This document shows, piece after piece, positions 5,977 through 13,762 of a DNA stretch of 21,364 bases. A model generated the notes under the pieces. That model had not been told where the DNA came from and ran no database searches. It saw only the letters and a program-made list of their open reading frames with translations. The stretch's first letter is position 1, and the number at the start of each line of letters is the position of its first letter. Source of the stretch: a virus; the IMG/VR virus record IMGVR_UViG_3300031521_000387, positions 1 through 21,364 of that record. One strand, given 5' to 3'. Made by a program: the position numbers and the translations under genes.

Positions 5977-6927
5977 GTTCTCAACCTCCTTTTCCTTTGT
6001 CTTTGTCAAAGAAGAAATATTCTTGACAATACGACGGTTTACCGAAACCATTGTATCATCCTTTTCAACAAAAACCTGAATAACGGCAACTGGGTCAATT
6101 TCGGTAGCTGTTAGTAGTTCATCACTACTGTCCAACTTAACCTGACCCTTTGTCAAAATGGAATCAATGTGGCCGATGCCCTCATCGAAATCTACGTTGT
6201 CTCCAATAGTAGGAGCGTTCTTTGCATTAGCCAAAAGACTCTTTGCTACAGTCATTCTATCAGCGTCATTGGATTCAACGAATCCGATGTTCTGCATAGG
6301 AGTTGAGCAGTTGAAGCATGACGTGGTTGGAGAAGAAGTGATCTGCAATGTATTGTCTGCCTTGCACCAGAATACGTTCTCTGGGGCAGTCTTGGAAAGG
6401 TATCCACCATCAGCGTTCTTCTCAATGGAGATAATGCTTGCCAACTGGTTAGCAGGGTTGTCAACTAGGGATAGTTCATTAAGGAAGTAATCAGCGATTA
6501 CCCTATAGATGCCCTTCTCTACGATCCTGTCGTATACCTCGGTTACTACGCCACCAATGGAGAAGCCAGTAAGAGTTCCGTCAAGGCACTTCTGCCACGT
6601 ATCTTCTGCCCCCTTGGAAACGTACACGGAGACCCAGATACCGTTGTACACAGTATCGGTGTTTGGATCGTAATAGCGTTCGGGACGGAATGACATCATC
6701 TTGCCGACTGCCTTTAGCGAGTCGTGCATTTCTCTGATGTTTCCACGGAACTTATCGAAAGCCCTAATTGAAGACTCTAACGGAACAATGTCACCTTGGA
6801 GGTCGATGTTGTCAAGGGTTGCGAACCCGTGAACCATACGCTTATCAACATCCATCTTGGAGATTGGTACGGAGAATTGAATCCTGCCGTCAACAATCGA
6901 TCCTGAGGTCTCATTGAATTTCATCAT
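5455..6927 (-). CDS. prohead serine protease fused to scaffold domain
   Basis: A 490-residue protein starts MMKFNETSGSIVDGRIQFSV. Residues about 12-170 form a prohead protease domain of the S78/XkdF-like type. His68 lies in REMHDSLKAVGK, Ser123 in GTLTGFSIGG, and LNELSLVDNPAN (148-160) follows at the usual place. Residues 180-215 hold three cysteines (188, 204, 207), a possible metal site. From residue 318 on the protein is an acidic Ala/Val/Glu-rich segment (320-385) and a coiled-coil-like part (386-455), typical of a delta/scaffold domain that is removed during maturation. It should direct capsid assembly and cleave scaffold and capsid N-termini. The stop lies 29 nt before the capsid start. 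The ATG pair at 6927/6924 has a TTAGGAC ribosome binding site. TATAAT at 6943-6938 is a possible weak promoter. Confidence 0.87.
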   Translation of the reverse strand: MMKFNETSGSIVDGRIQFSVPISKMDVDKRMVHGFATLDNIDLQGDIVPLESSIRAFDKFRGNIREMHDSLKAVGKMMSFRPERYYDPNTDTVYNGIWVSVYVSKGAEDTWQKCLDGTLTGFSIGGVVTEVYDRIVEKGIYRVIADYFLNELSLVDNPANQLASIISIEKNADGGYLSKTAPENVFWCKADNTLQITSSPTTSCFNCSTPMQNIGFVESNDADRMTVAKSLLANAKNAPTIGDNVDFDEGIGHIDSILTKGQVKLDSSDELLTATEIDPVAVIQVFVEKDDTMVSVNRRIVKNISSLTKTKEKEVENMEDTDVTIVEEVIEKAADAVVVEEAVVEAPAEEVVVEAPVEESTVVEEVVEKAEEAVTEPVEVIVEKQFTDIQNMLKGLTEALVPMVEMLKSLGANTQSNSEAIAKMASDLDETKAGVSAVKSDTEVFGERVAAVEGTTAFRKSADLGEQRTEQPQAATSKWGGSFLDTAYYN

Positions 6928-6951
6928 GTTAGTCCTAATTATACACTATCT

Positions 6952-8637
6952 TTAAGCACTTTTACCATCTTGCTTTGCGCCACTACCCTTTGGGTTCCTG
7001 CCCGTAGAAGTAGTTGGTGAATCCGAAGCATTCTGGGAAGCGTTCTGGTCCTTCTTGTCATTACTTATGGCGTCATGCTTGGCCTTTGCATCTGCCTGCA
7101 TCTTCATATCATTCTGCTGAGCAGTAGCGTCAAGCTGCATTTGCATTTGTTCCTTGGCCTGATCAGCCTTTTCAGTATCAAGACCATCAATCTGTGGCTT
7201 ACCAAGTTCCTGACGAACCTCATTAGGCTTGACAACTCCATTAACAAGGTACTTCTCGTGAATGTTGGCCTGTGCTGTTTCGTCAACAATGGATGCCTCG
7301 TTGAACTTTACCTCAACAAGCTGGCTTGCTTCCCTGATGAATCTAGAAACAATCTTCTCTAGGTAACGCTGCAATGGACGCACAACATTGTCACGGAATG
7401 TTCTATCCTGTGTCACTGCTGCGGCAACACCGCTACCCTCGCCAACACCAAGCTTGGACAATGGAACCTGATGCGCCAACAGAATGTTCTCACGGTTGGA
7501 CTTACGGTACGTGTCGAATGATGCATCCTGAATCTTGTTCTCTACAGGCTCCATCTTAAATTCAACCTTGTTACCTTCTGAGTCAGGAGGCAATGGCACG
7601 TAAAGCGTACGGTGGTTCTGTCCCTTAAGGTTAGTCTGCAAGAACCTGAACAGCTTGTCTTCTGATTCTGGACTTAGCTTTGCACCCTTTAGGGTAATGA
7701 TGTAGCGAGGTACCGCCTTGTTTTCGAAGTATTCAAGGTTGTACTGCTCTGCCTGCTGGTCTCCAACCACTGACGTTGCCGCCGACACAATGTCTGGCAC
7801 ACCGTAATAGGTGTTCAGTGGTGAGTACATCATAAAGTGGATTATTTCATTGGGCTTAGGGTCAAGTCCAAGAGGGTCAGGATTCTTGGCACCGAAGTTT
7901 CGGAAATAGACAACCTTTTGTCCAATGATCTGAACGTAACCATCCTTGAGACGACGTACTCTAATGGATGTGGAAGGAATATGACCAACATATGCAATGC
8001 GTCCTGCCGTAGTCCTACCAATTTCGAGATAACCGTTTCCTGTTGCCTCATAGTCTGTCACTACCTTCTTCATGGTGTCGGTGAATCCGTCTTGGTCATT
8101 GAGACCTTCAATCCAGTCGGTAACGTCAACCTTTACCTTATCAAGCTTCTTACCGGCGGCATCCTGCTTTTCGCTGTCCTTGTTCTGTAGACTTTGTAGC
8201 GCCTTGCGCGTAAGGTTAAGGGTATAGCCCATGCCAACGGAAGCTGTTACCTTGGAGATAATAGCGGAGTGGTTGGAGAAAGATGTGTCGAAGAATCCGC
8301 TCAATACGTATAGGTTGTAGGGTGGATTGATAACATCGAAGGCACCATATCCATTGACATAGTTTACCTTGCCGGGATTGATCTGCTTTGACTCTGCCCC
8401 GGTTCCCTGAGGATTCATTCCTGATTGACGTTCGTACTCTTCGGTTACTGGCTGTCCAAGAGCCTTACGTGTAGTTCTACGAACGAAGTTCTTGTCAAGT
8501 CCATTGAGGGACTTTAGTGTATCCCAAGACTTATCGAATGGGTCCATATTGTCATAAGGACTGACCTTGTAATCTACTGGTCCACTCTTGACAAATACTG
8601 GCTGCTCCCAAGTAGGAGTGTCGTCATCTTCGTTCAT
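6952..8637 (-). CDS. portal protein
   Basis: A 561-residue protein starts MNEDDDTPTWEQPVFVKSG. I prefer the ATG at 8637 (AAGGA upstream, 14-nt overlap with the previous gene) over the open GTG at 8670. The portal family is shown by several segments: a helical and stem region with DYEATGNGYLEIGRT, HIPSTSIRVRRLKDGYVQI, EIIHFMMYSPLNTYYGVPDI, then QAEQYNLEYFENKAVPRYII, LLAHQVPLSKLGVGEGSG and a C-terminal NEVRQELGKPQIDGLD. These are hallmarks of the HK97/PBSX-type portal. The last 60 residues are low-complexity (Gln, Lys, Asp, Ser). It forms the dodecameric ring at one vertex, docks the terminase, and later binds the connector encoded downstream. Confidence 0.93.
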   Translation of the reverse strand: MNEDDDTPTWEQPVFVKSGPVDYKVSPYDNMDPFDKSWDTLKSLNGLDKNFVRRTTRKALGQPVTEEYERQSGMNPQGTGAESKQINPGKVNYVNGYGAFDVINPPYNLYVLSGFFDTSFSNHSAIISKVTASVGMGYTLNLTRKALQSLQNKDSEKQDAAGKKLDKVKVDVTDWIEGLNDQDGFTDTMKKVVTDYEATGNGYLEIGRTTAGRIAYVGHIPSTSIRVRRLKDGYVQIIGQKVVYFRNFGAKNPDPLGLDPKPNEIIHFMMYSPLNTYYGVPDIVSAATSVVGDQQAEQYNLEYFENKAVPRYIITLKGAKLSPESEDKLFRFLQTNLKGQNHRTLYVPLPPDSEGNKVEFKMEPVENKIQDASFDTYRKSNRENILLAHQVPLSKLGVGEGSGVAAAVTQDRTFRDNVVRPLQRYLEKIVSRFIREASQLVEVKFNEASIVDETAQANIHEKYLVNGVVKPNEVRQELGKPQIDGLDTEKADQAKEQMQMQLDATAQQNDMKMQADAKAKHDAISNDKKDQNASQNASDSPTTSTGRNPKGSGAKQDGKSA

Positions 8638-8974
8638 TCTTGAGTCCTTGCTGTGCTGCGTGGACAGCACCTAGGTCATTCAAAAGGACTTCCCCATTGA
8701 GGAACCTTTCCTTTTGTTCCGAATACTCGTCGTCGGTTGCACGCTTAAGACCGGGCTGGAACCAAGGCTTACCATCTGGCTGTCCGTAATGTGCGGCTGC
8801 ACGCTTGATCTTTCCGATAGCTTCAAAGTCAAACTTTGAGTCTGCCTGCACATTTAATAGGTTACCGTTGCCGTCACCAAATAGGTGTCCACTTGGGAGT
8901 CTCCAAAAGAAAAGTCCCCAATCATACATCTTGGGAACTACTGTCGTCTTATGCTTACCGTTAATACCATCCAT
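8624..8974 (-). CDS. conserved-looking phage protein of unknown function, leaderless
   Basis: A 116-residue protein starts MDGINGKHKTTVVPKMYDWG. It is rich in aromatics near the N-terminus (YDWGLFFWRLPSGHLFGDG) and then has a helical, charged part (IGKIKRAAAHYGQPDGKPWF and a polar C-terminus). No ribosome binding site precedes the ATG. Instead TGCTACAAT ends 7 nt upstream, so the transcript probably begins at the start codon. Its end overlaps the portal start by 14 nt. The place just before the portal suggests a packaging or portal-related role, but I recognise no family and do not assign a function. Confidence 0.75.
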   Translation of the reverse strand: MDGINGKHKTTVVPKMYDWGLFFWRLPSGHLFGDGNGNLLNVQADSKFDFEAIGKIKRAAAHYGQPDGKPWFQPGLKRATDDEYSEQKERFLNGEVLLNDLGAVHAAQQGLKNERR

Positions 8975-8981
8975 GTACCAT

Positions 8982-8990
8982 ATTGTAGCA
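8982..8990 (-). promoter_or_regulatory. extended -10 box giving a leaderless transcript (pre-portal gene)
   Basis: The minus strand reads TGCTACAAT and the last T is 7 nt from the ATG at 8974. There is no ribosome binding site between them. This spacing is typical of leaderless transcripts in Actinobacteria. It begins right after the stop of the upstream tail gene. Confidence 0.6.
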
Positions 8991-8992
8991 CA

Positions 8993-10270
8993 TTAGGCCG
9001 AATATGAACCAAGTGTTGACCATGTTGGTGTGCTTACAACAACTCTTTCCTCCAACACATCAGCAATATCCTTGGAGCTAATTGAAACTCCACTATCGAT
9101 AATGTATAGAGACTTCGTTTCTGCACCCTCATCTTCACCCACAACGTACCTGTTTGAACCGATTGTTCCAAGATACTGAGCACCAATGTCCATTGATGGA
9201 ACCTTGCCAGACAATGTAAGGACTCCCTGCCAAGTATCTGTTGCCCAAGCTGCCCACTCAATACCTGCGGGGAATTCTGGACTTGCTGCTACCTGCGCCC
9301 ACGTACGGAAGTTCAATAGCTTCTCAAGGGAATCTCCACCATACATGATCACGTTCTTTGCCATGATGCCAGTACCAAGAATTAGTTCTGGGTAGAATGC
9401 GCTTGATGCAATCGGTGTATCTAGGGCGATACCTACGGAGGTCCATACCCCCTTGAACAACGTTGGTGTTCTTACAACTCTACCGTCCTGATACATAAGG
9501 AACTCTGACTCAATTGTGGAGTCGCCTGTTGCGAAGGTAGCCCTATCGCCTGATGACTGGATTGCGAATGATGCGGACTGCTCGCCAGCACCAATAATGA
9601 TCTGACTATCTCCACCCTCATACTTGAGCCATACCTGCACACCCATGAATGTTGGCATCTTTCTGCCAAAGATGGATACGCTGCCGTCGAGCATTGTGAT
9701 ACCCGAATCTGCTGCCAACGCAAGAATAGCCCCATCGGAATTACCCATTCGGTAAGGAGACGACCCCACCCTAGAGTAGTATTGCCCAACCTTGGCATAT
9801 GGCTCAGCACTAAGAACTCCCTTTGTTCCGAGAGCATGAAAAGTATCGTCGCTATGGTTTACGGAAACAAGTCTCACTGATGGGACTATCTTGGAAAGAT
9901 CGGCATCTTGCATAACAACTACGTGAATGTCTGCAATATATAGATGTGGGTACTTGAAGGTGGTCTTGATTACTGTACCGTTCTGTACTCGGTATACCTT
10001 ATCCGTACCGCTCACTTCAATGAGGTCAAGGTTTATTGGCTCTGGGGCAACAGCGAATGGGTATTGGATACCACCTTCGGTAACCCTTCTGAATGACACA
10101 TATGTAGAAACATGTGCCGAAGTATTGTTTACAACAACTTGGAAAAAGTCCAAAGAGCTTACATCTCTACCTCCACGATCAATCGCCACATTGGCAATTG
10201 ACGAAAGTGGTACCGATCCTAGGAGATAGGTTTCTGTGAGAGTAACTGTCCTGTCTAGAAAACTAGTCAA
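8993..10270 (-). CDS. minor tail protein, LamG-like
   Basis: A 425-residue beta-rich protein starts from a TTG at 10270 (MTSFLDRTVTLTETYLLG) that overlaps the end of the previous gene by 8 nt; GAAGGCAGG lies upstream. There is no early in-frame ATG. Residues about 185-320 look like a concanavalin A/LamG-type sandwich (GSVSIFGRKMPTFMGVQVWL, IIIGAGEQSASFAIQSS, LFKGVWTSVGIALDT). Its partner upstream has a similar region, so the two are probably components of the same tail tip or fibre. Such proteins bind host surface glycans in siphophages of Actinobacteria. The role in host binding is inference. Confidence 0.7.
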   Translation of the reverse strand: MTSFLDRTVTLTETYLLGSVPLSSIANVAIDRGGRDVSSLDFFQVVVNNTSAHVSTYVSFRRVTEGGIQYPFAVAPEPINLDLIEVSGTDKVYRVQNGTVIKTTFKYPHLYIADIHVVVMQDADLSKIVPSVRLVSVNHSDDTFHALGTKGVLSAEPYAKVGQYYSRVGSSPYRMGNSDGAILALAADSGITMLDGSVSIFGRKMPTFMGVQVWLKYEGGDSQIIIGAGEQSASFAIQSSGDRATFATGDSTIESEFLMYQDGRVVRTPTLFKGVWTSVGIALDTPIASSAFYPELILGTGIMAKNVIMYGGDSLEKLLNFRTWAQVAASPEFPAGIEWAAWATDTWQGVLTLSGKVPSMDIGAQYLGTIGSNRYVVGEDEGAETKSLYIIDSGVSISSKDIADVLEERVVVSTPTWSTLGSYSA

Positions 10271-11738
10271 GGTATGGCCTGCCTTCGTACATAGTGGTTA
10301 GTGGAACTCCTACGGACCTTGAGTATGTCGCTGAATCCATTTGGAATATGGCTGAGTCTCCACCACCAAGGTTCTGTACTCCCTGCCCCCACACGTACCT
10401 GCGCTTAGCAACAGCAGATGATACTACATATGGATAGACAGAGATTGGTCCTACCTCAAACACGTCTAGGTCTGTGTCCATGAAGAAGCCGATCCAGTCT
10501 GTGTTGTAGTTATAGTTGTACGGGAAGGTACCGTTGAGCAAAACACGAGCAACCTCATCACCATCGATAAGAAGCGTTGCAGAGGTACCGTCCAGACTGA
10601 TATGAAACAGGCTTGGCTTTGATGTTGTCATTGAGTCGTACATCTTGTAGGAGTCACCGACAGCGAGCACAAATGCCGTGTCTGCAAGATAGAGACCATC
10701 GTTGTTCGATAGTGGTCCTACCAGTCTTGTTGTAATGTGCTTGGAGTTCTTTACTCTACCCCAGAATTCTAGGGTGAGTTCCTTTCCTCTGCCCTTCGCA
10801 TTCAGTAAACCCTTACCGGGCACTACAAGTGACGGCAAAGTATCACCAGAGATGAGATGGGTAGATCGGTTGTCACCGAAGACTAGCGGTACTCCCATGG
10901 CGTGTGCGAGAAGCTTGTTGTTCTTTGCAACGATGTAGGCAAAGTCCATACCAAAACCATATTCACTCACTGGAACTACCGTGTCAATACCAAAGTGCTG
11001 CAATCCAGTAGTTACGCTAGGCGACATTGCCAAGCTTCCGTAGTCAACAATTAGTCCAGTACCAGTATCCTGCCCAATAGAGATACCACTGATAAGAGCG
11101 GTCTGCTGATTACCGGCATAAGCATCTTCGTAGTACGCACGAATCCTGACTCCATAGTTGTTTCGGTATCCAGCATCGGGCACTGGGAATGTTGCTACCA
11201 CCTGTACCCACTTGCCATACTCTGCCGTTACTCTGGATGGAACAAAGAACACATCAACAGAACTAGCACCGTCCATGTATGAGCCAATCTTGGGAATTGA
11301 TCCACCACCGTTGATTGGAATCACTTCGAAGTATTTGACAGGGTTGGGGGTATAAACCAAAAACCCCACGGAGAACGTGCCTACCGTGGAGGTTATAAGA
11401 GTATCTGGGTCAACTACTGTTTCATAGGAAAGATTGGCAGTATTCACTACCGCTGCCTTATTAACTTCAATTGCGTAAGTGTCAGCTTCTCCACTTACAT
11501 GAACGACAAATGGCATTCCCTTGATGGAATAAGTATTAACTTGATTGGGTGTTGCAGGAATACTGTCCCTAACAAATCCCATGTATAGCTCAGGTGGGTA
11601 AGTGCTAGGAACAGTATTCCATGTTGTTAGATTCTGGTTTGCTGAAGAGATTGCAGACAAGTAAGTTGCGTCATCACAAAATGACCACAAACCAATTGGG
11701 TGCTCTCCGAAAACTCTGTCTGAATAAAGGCTGTTCAC
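10263..11738 (-). CDS. minor tail protein with LamG domain, GTG start, leaderless
   Basis: A 491-residue protein starts MNSLYSDRVFGEHPIGLWSF from a GTG at 11738. The LYSDRV..HPIGLWSF opening is typical of LamG-bearing minor tail proteins, in which a 'Y..RV....P...W.L' motif starts the sequence. A beta-rich carbohydrate-binding-like segment covers about 105-215. A LamG-type sandwich covers about 310-440 (KELTLEFWGRVKNSKHITTR, LFHISLDGTSATLLIDGDEV). No ribosome binding site is present. TGATATACT overlaps the stop codon of the reductase gene and ends 6 nt before GTG, so a leaderless transcript is likely. The protein probably sits in the tail tip and contacts the host surface. Confidence 0.78.
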   Translation of the reverse strand: MNSLYSDRVFGEHPIGLWSFCDDATYLSAISSANQNLTTWNTVPSTYPPELYMGFVRDSIPATPNQVNTYSIKGMPFVVHVSGEADTYAIEVNKAAVVNTANLSYETVVDPDTLITSTVGTFSVGFLVYTPNPVKYFEVIPINGGGSIPKIGSYMDGASSVDVFFVPSRVTAEYGKWVQVVATFPVPDAGYRNNYGVRIRAYYEDAYAGNQQTALISGISIGQDTGTGLIVDYGSLAMSPSVTTGLQHFGIDTVVPVSEYGFGMDFAYIVAKNNKLLAHAMGVPLVFGDNRSTHLISGDTLPSLVVPGKGLLNAKGRGKELTLEFWGRVKNSKHITTRLVGPLSNNDGLYLADTAFVLAVGDSYKMYDSMTTSKPSLFHISLDGTSATLLIDGDEVARVLLNGTFPYNYNYNTDWIGFFMDTDLDVFEVGPISVYPYVVSSAVAKRRYVWGQGVQNLGGGDSAIFQMDSATYSRSVGVPLTTMYEGRPYLD

Positions 11739-11744
11739 ATAGAC

Positions 11745-11753
11745 AGTATATCA
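11745..11753 (-). promoter_or_regulatory. extended -10 box overlapping the reductase stop codon
   Basis: The minus strand reads TGATATACT. Its first three bases are the TGA stop of the reductase gene and its last base is 6 nt from the GTG start. No Shine-Dalgarno lies between. No -35 match was found. Confidence 0.58.
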
Positions 11754-13682
11754 GGCTGATACTAGGTCAGCCACGTCACAAGCACCAGCCATACATGCCA
11801 ATTCCTGAGTTCCCGTTGTTCCATCTTCCAATTCGTACAATGGAAGCAATCCCCAGTTTACTTCGGAAGGCATTTTCTTCAACCAAGCTTCGTATTCATC
11901 CTTGGAGACTTCCTGATATGGAGCCTGCTTGTATGAATGCTCAGAAGCTGGCAGGAAGCTTACTCCACCGATGCTGTTGAAGTTATTGAATACCCAAGCG
12001 CCAACACCAGTCCACTCATCTTCCTTGACGTTGATTGTCACAGAAGGGTTGTGCTCTGTCCAGTGCTCACGGTAAAGCTTCCAGATTTCAAGGTGTTCGA
12101 TGGCAGTCAAGTCGTTTGTGTACTTGACACCTTCGGGAGCCTTTGTTGGGAAGTAGAATACCGTGGTGGCATCTGGCTTCATTACGTCAGCTTCCCAAGG
12201 AATGCCTTCGTCCTTCATAAGCTTGGTGAGCGGGTCTTTGTTGTCTGCTCTAACCGTACGCAAGTAGTAGGGTGAGTACCATGGATGGATGCCGCTGGAA
12301 ACACCCGTTAGCTGACTAACAGTACCGCTAGGCTTTACGCATGTGATCGCTGTTGAAGGATTGATCCCGAAGGATACAGCCCAATCTGCATTCACAGAAA
12401 CGGAGTATTCCCTAGCAACATCAAGGAAGTCTGCAAGCTCTGTTGAGGGGGTAGACATAAACGTGTTGCCGAAGATGCCAGTAAAGGAAACACCAAGAAG
12501 GCGCTCTTCCTCAGAATTGGTCTTCCAAATCTTGCGAATGTACTTGAAGTCTGTCAAGCTTGACTGCCATGTACCAAGGATTGTTGCAAGGCGAACCTTA
12601 CGGAGAATGCTCTTGGTGTCGTCATTCTCACGGATAACAACTTCTGTTAGATTACAGAACTGGTTTGCACGGAGTAGAATCTCTCCGCATGGGTTTGTTC
12701 CTGCGATCTTAGTCGAGTCTCGCCTGCCGAATGAATCAACATGCTTACGGACTGACGCAAGGTTGAAAATGCCTCTTTCACCACTCTTGGAGTCATATAG
12801 GTTCTTCCATTCTGTCAAAAATTGACTTGTATTTGGCTTGCCATTGTATACCGCTGAGTTATTGGCAAGTGCGCGGTGCCCGAACATTTCCCACCAGCTA
12901 CCAGACTTTGCTGTAGCCATTGAGTAATCGTCTAGGTCTGAAAGAGAAATCAATGCGGAACGACGAACGCCACCCACAACAACGATTTCTGCGATCTTGG
13001 TCATAAGGTCGTGTGCTTCAATTGGCTTGAGCCTACGGCCTGCTGCCTTCTTGAACATCTCTACGGAGAACTCAAATAGGTTCTCCAATGGCTCTGGACC
13101 TGATGCACGACCACCGAATGTCTTGAGCCTTGCGCCTGCTGGACGAACCTTTGTCGTGTCCCACTTTGGGACTTGTCCAGTGACGAGCAAGCTTAGAAGT
13201 TCCTTATATGACTTCGCCCAACCAAGCTTAGAATCCTCAACGACAATGGTTGTGTTCGTGTCGAAGAACTCGTCTGCGATGATTGGGAGCTTGCTTGTGT
13301 ACTTCTCTTCTACACTGAATCCTACGCCGGTACCATTCATCAAGATGTATACCGTTTCGTCAAACGCACGTAGGTTGTCCACACCGATGAAGCTACAGTT
13401 GTAGCCTGCGATGTTGTCACGTTCAAGTGCTGGTCCTGCTGTCATGAGTGCACGCATCGAAGGCATGATTTCATGGTTCAGGATTGCTTCAAAAATCTCA
13501 TCGAAGATGGGATCATTGAAGGATAGTGCTGAATGACTACGCATATAATCAACGTAGCGAGTAACAGTTTCCTGCCAAGTCTCCCTACGTCCCTTGGACT
13601 CGATCCATCGTGCGTAGCGACTTGTTGCGATGAAGCTTGAATAGCTATTCTTGAGAGTTCCGCTCTCCGTAATTATGCTCAT
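11751..13682 (-). CDS. adenosylcobalamin-dependent ribonucleoside-triphosphate reductase (class II)
   Basis: A 643-residue protein starts MSIITESGTLKNSYSSFIAT; the ATG at 13682 follows an AGGGGAAA ribosome binding site. It reduces ribonucleoside triphosphates to deoxy forms through a cobalamin-generated thiyl radical. The catalytic NPCGEI motif (Asn330, Cys332, Glu334) is intact. So are the likely active-site redox pair Cys96 (GYNCSFIG) and Cys343 (QFCNLTEV), and a C-terminal shuttle pair CMAGAC (Cys630, Cys635). The Cys332-Cys343 spacing of 11 equals that of the Lactobacillus leichmannii monomeric enzyme. At 643 residues it is shorter than that enzyme (739). It needs host or imported B12. 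It lies among tail genes with its own promoter and leader hairpin, which is unusual for a nucleotide-metabolism gene. Confidence 0.95.
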   Translation of the reverse strand: MSIITESGTLKNSYSSFIATSRYARWIESKGRRETWQETVTRYVDYMRSHSALSFNDPIFDEIFEAILNHEIMPSMRALMTAGPALERDNIAGYNCSFIGVDNLRAFDETVYILMNGTGVGFSVEEKYTSKLPIIADEFFDTNTTIVVEDSKLGWAKSYKELLSLLVTGQVPKWDTTKVRPAGARLKTFGGRASGPEPLENLFEFSVEMFKKAAGRRLKPIEAHDLMTKIAEIVVVGGVRRSALISLSDLDDYSMATAKSGSWWEMFGHRALANNSAVYNGKPNTSQFLTEWKNLYDSKSGERGIFNLASVRKHVDSFGRRDSTKIAGTNPCGEILLRANQFCNLTEVVIRENDDTKSILRKVRLATILGTWQSSLTDFKYIRKIWKTNSEEERLLGVSFTGIFGNTFMSTPSTELADFLDVAREYSVSVNADWAVSFGINPSTAITCVKPSGTVSQLTGVSSGIHPWYSPYYLRTVRADNKDPLTKLMKDEGIPWEADVMKPDATTVFYFPTKAPEGVKYTNDLTAIEHLEIWKLYREHWTEHNPSVTINVKEDEWTGVGAWVFNNFNSIGGVSFLPASEHSYKQAPYQEVSKDEYEAWLKKMPSEVNWGLLPLYELEDGTTGTQELACMAGACDVADLVSA

Positions 13683-13705
13683 TTTCCCCTAACTGACAAA
13701 CATGG

Positions 13706-13719
13706 GACTCCGAAGAGTC
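13706..13719 (-). other. leader hairpin with UUCG loop before the reductase gene
   Basis: The minus strand reads GACTC-TTCG-GAGTC in the presumed 5' leader of the reductase mRNA. It sits 24 nt before the ATG, between the promoter and the ribosome binding site. It is too short for a terminator and has no U-tract. It may stabilise the leader. No cobalamin riboswitch signature is visible in the leader of about 45 nt. Confidence 0.45.
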
Positions 13720-13732
13720 ACTGTGTTTTACG

Positions 13733-13741
13733 AGTATAGCA
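13733..13741 (-). promoter_or_regulatory. promoter of the ribonucleotide reductase gene
   Basis: The minus strand reads TGCTATACT, an extended -10 box. TTGCTG lies 17 nt upstream as a weak -35 (three of six bases match TTGACA). The predicted leader is about 45 nt and contains the UUCG hairpin and an AGGGG ribosome binding site. Confidence 0.5.
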
Positions 13742-13762
13742 CCGTTTGAAGCTGTCAGCAAG

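Noticed and set aside
5683-6114. Plus-strand open frames over the scaffold region
   Set aside because: They mirror the Glu/Val/Ala repeats of the scaffold (giving Leu/Asn/Phe- or Thr/Ser-rich nonsense) and have no start context.
6938-6943. TATAAT just before the protease gene
   Set aside because: It lacks the TGn extension and a -35, and its 10-nt spacing would cut into the ribosome binding site; kept only as a weak possibility in the gene entry.
12343-12825. Plus-strand open frame of 160 codons inside the reductase gene
   Set aside because: It lies antisense to a clearly conserved enzyme (NPCGEI region) and has no start signal of its own.
13683-13762. Cobalamin riboswitch before the B12-dependent reductase
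   Set aside because: The gap is only 80 nt, of which about 45 nt could be leader. This is too short, and no B12-box-like sequence is visible.
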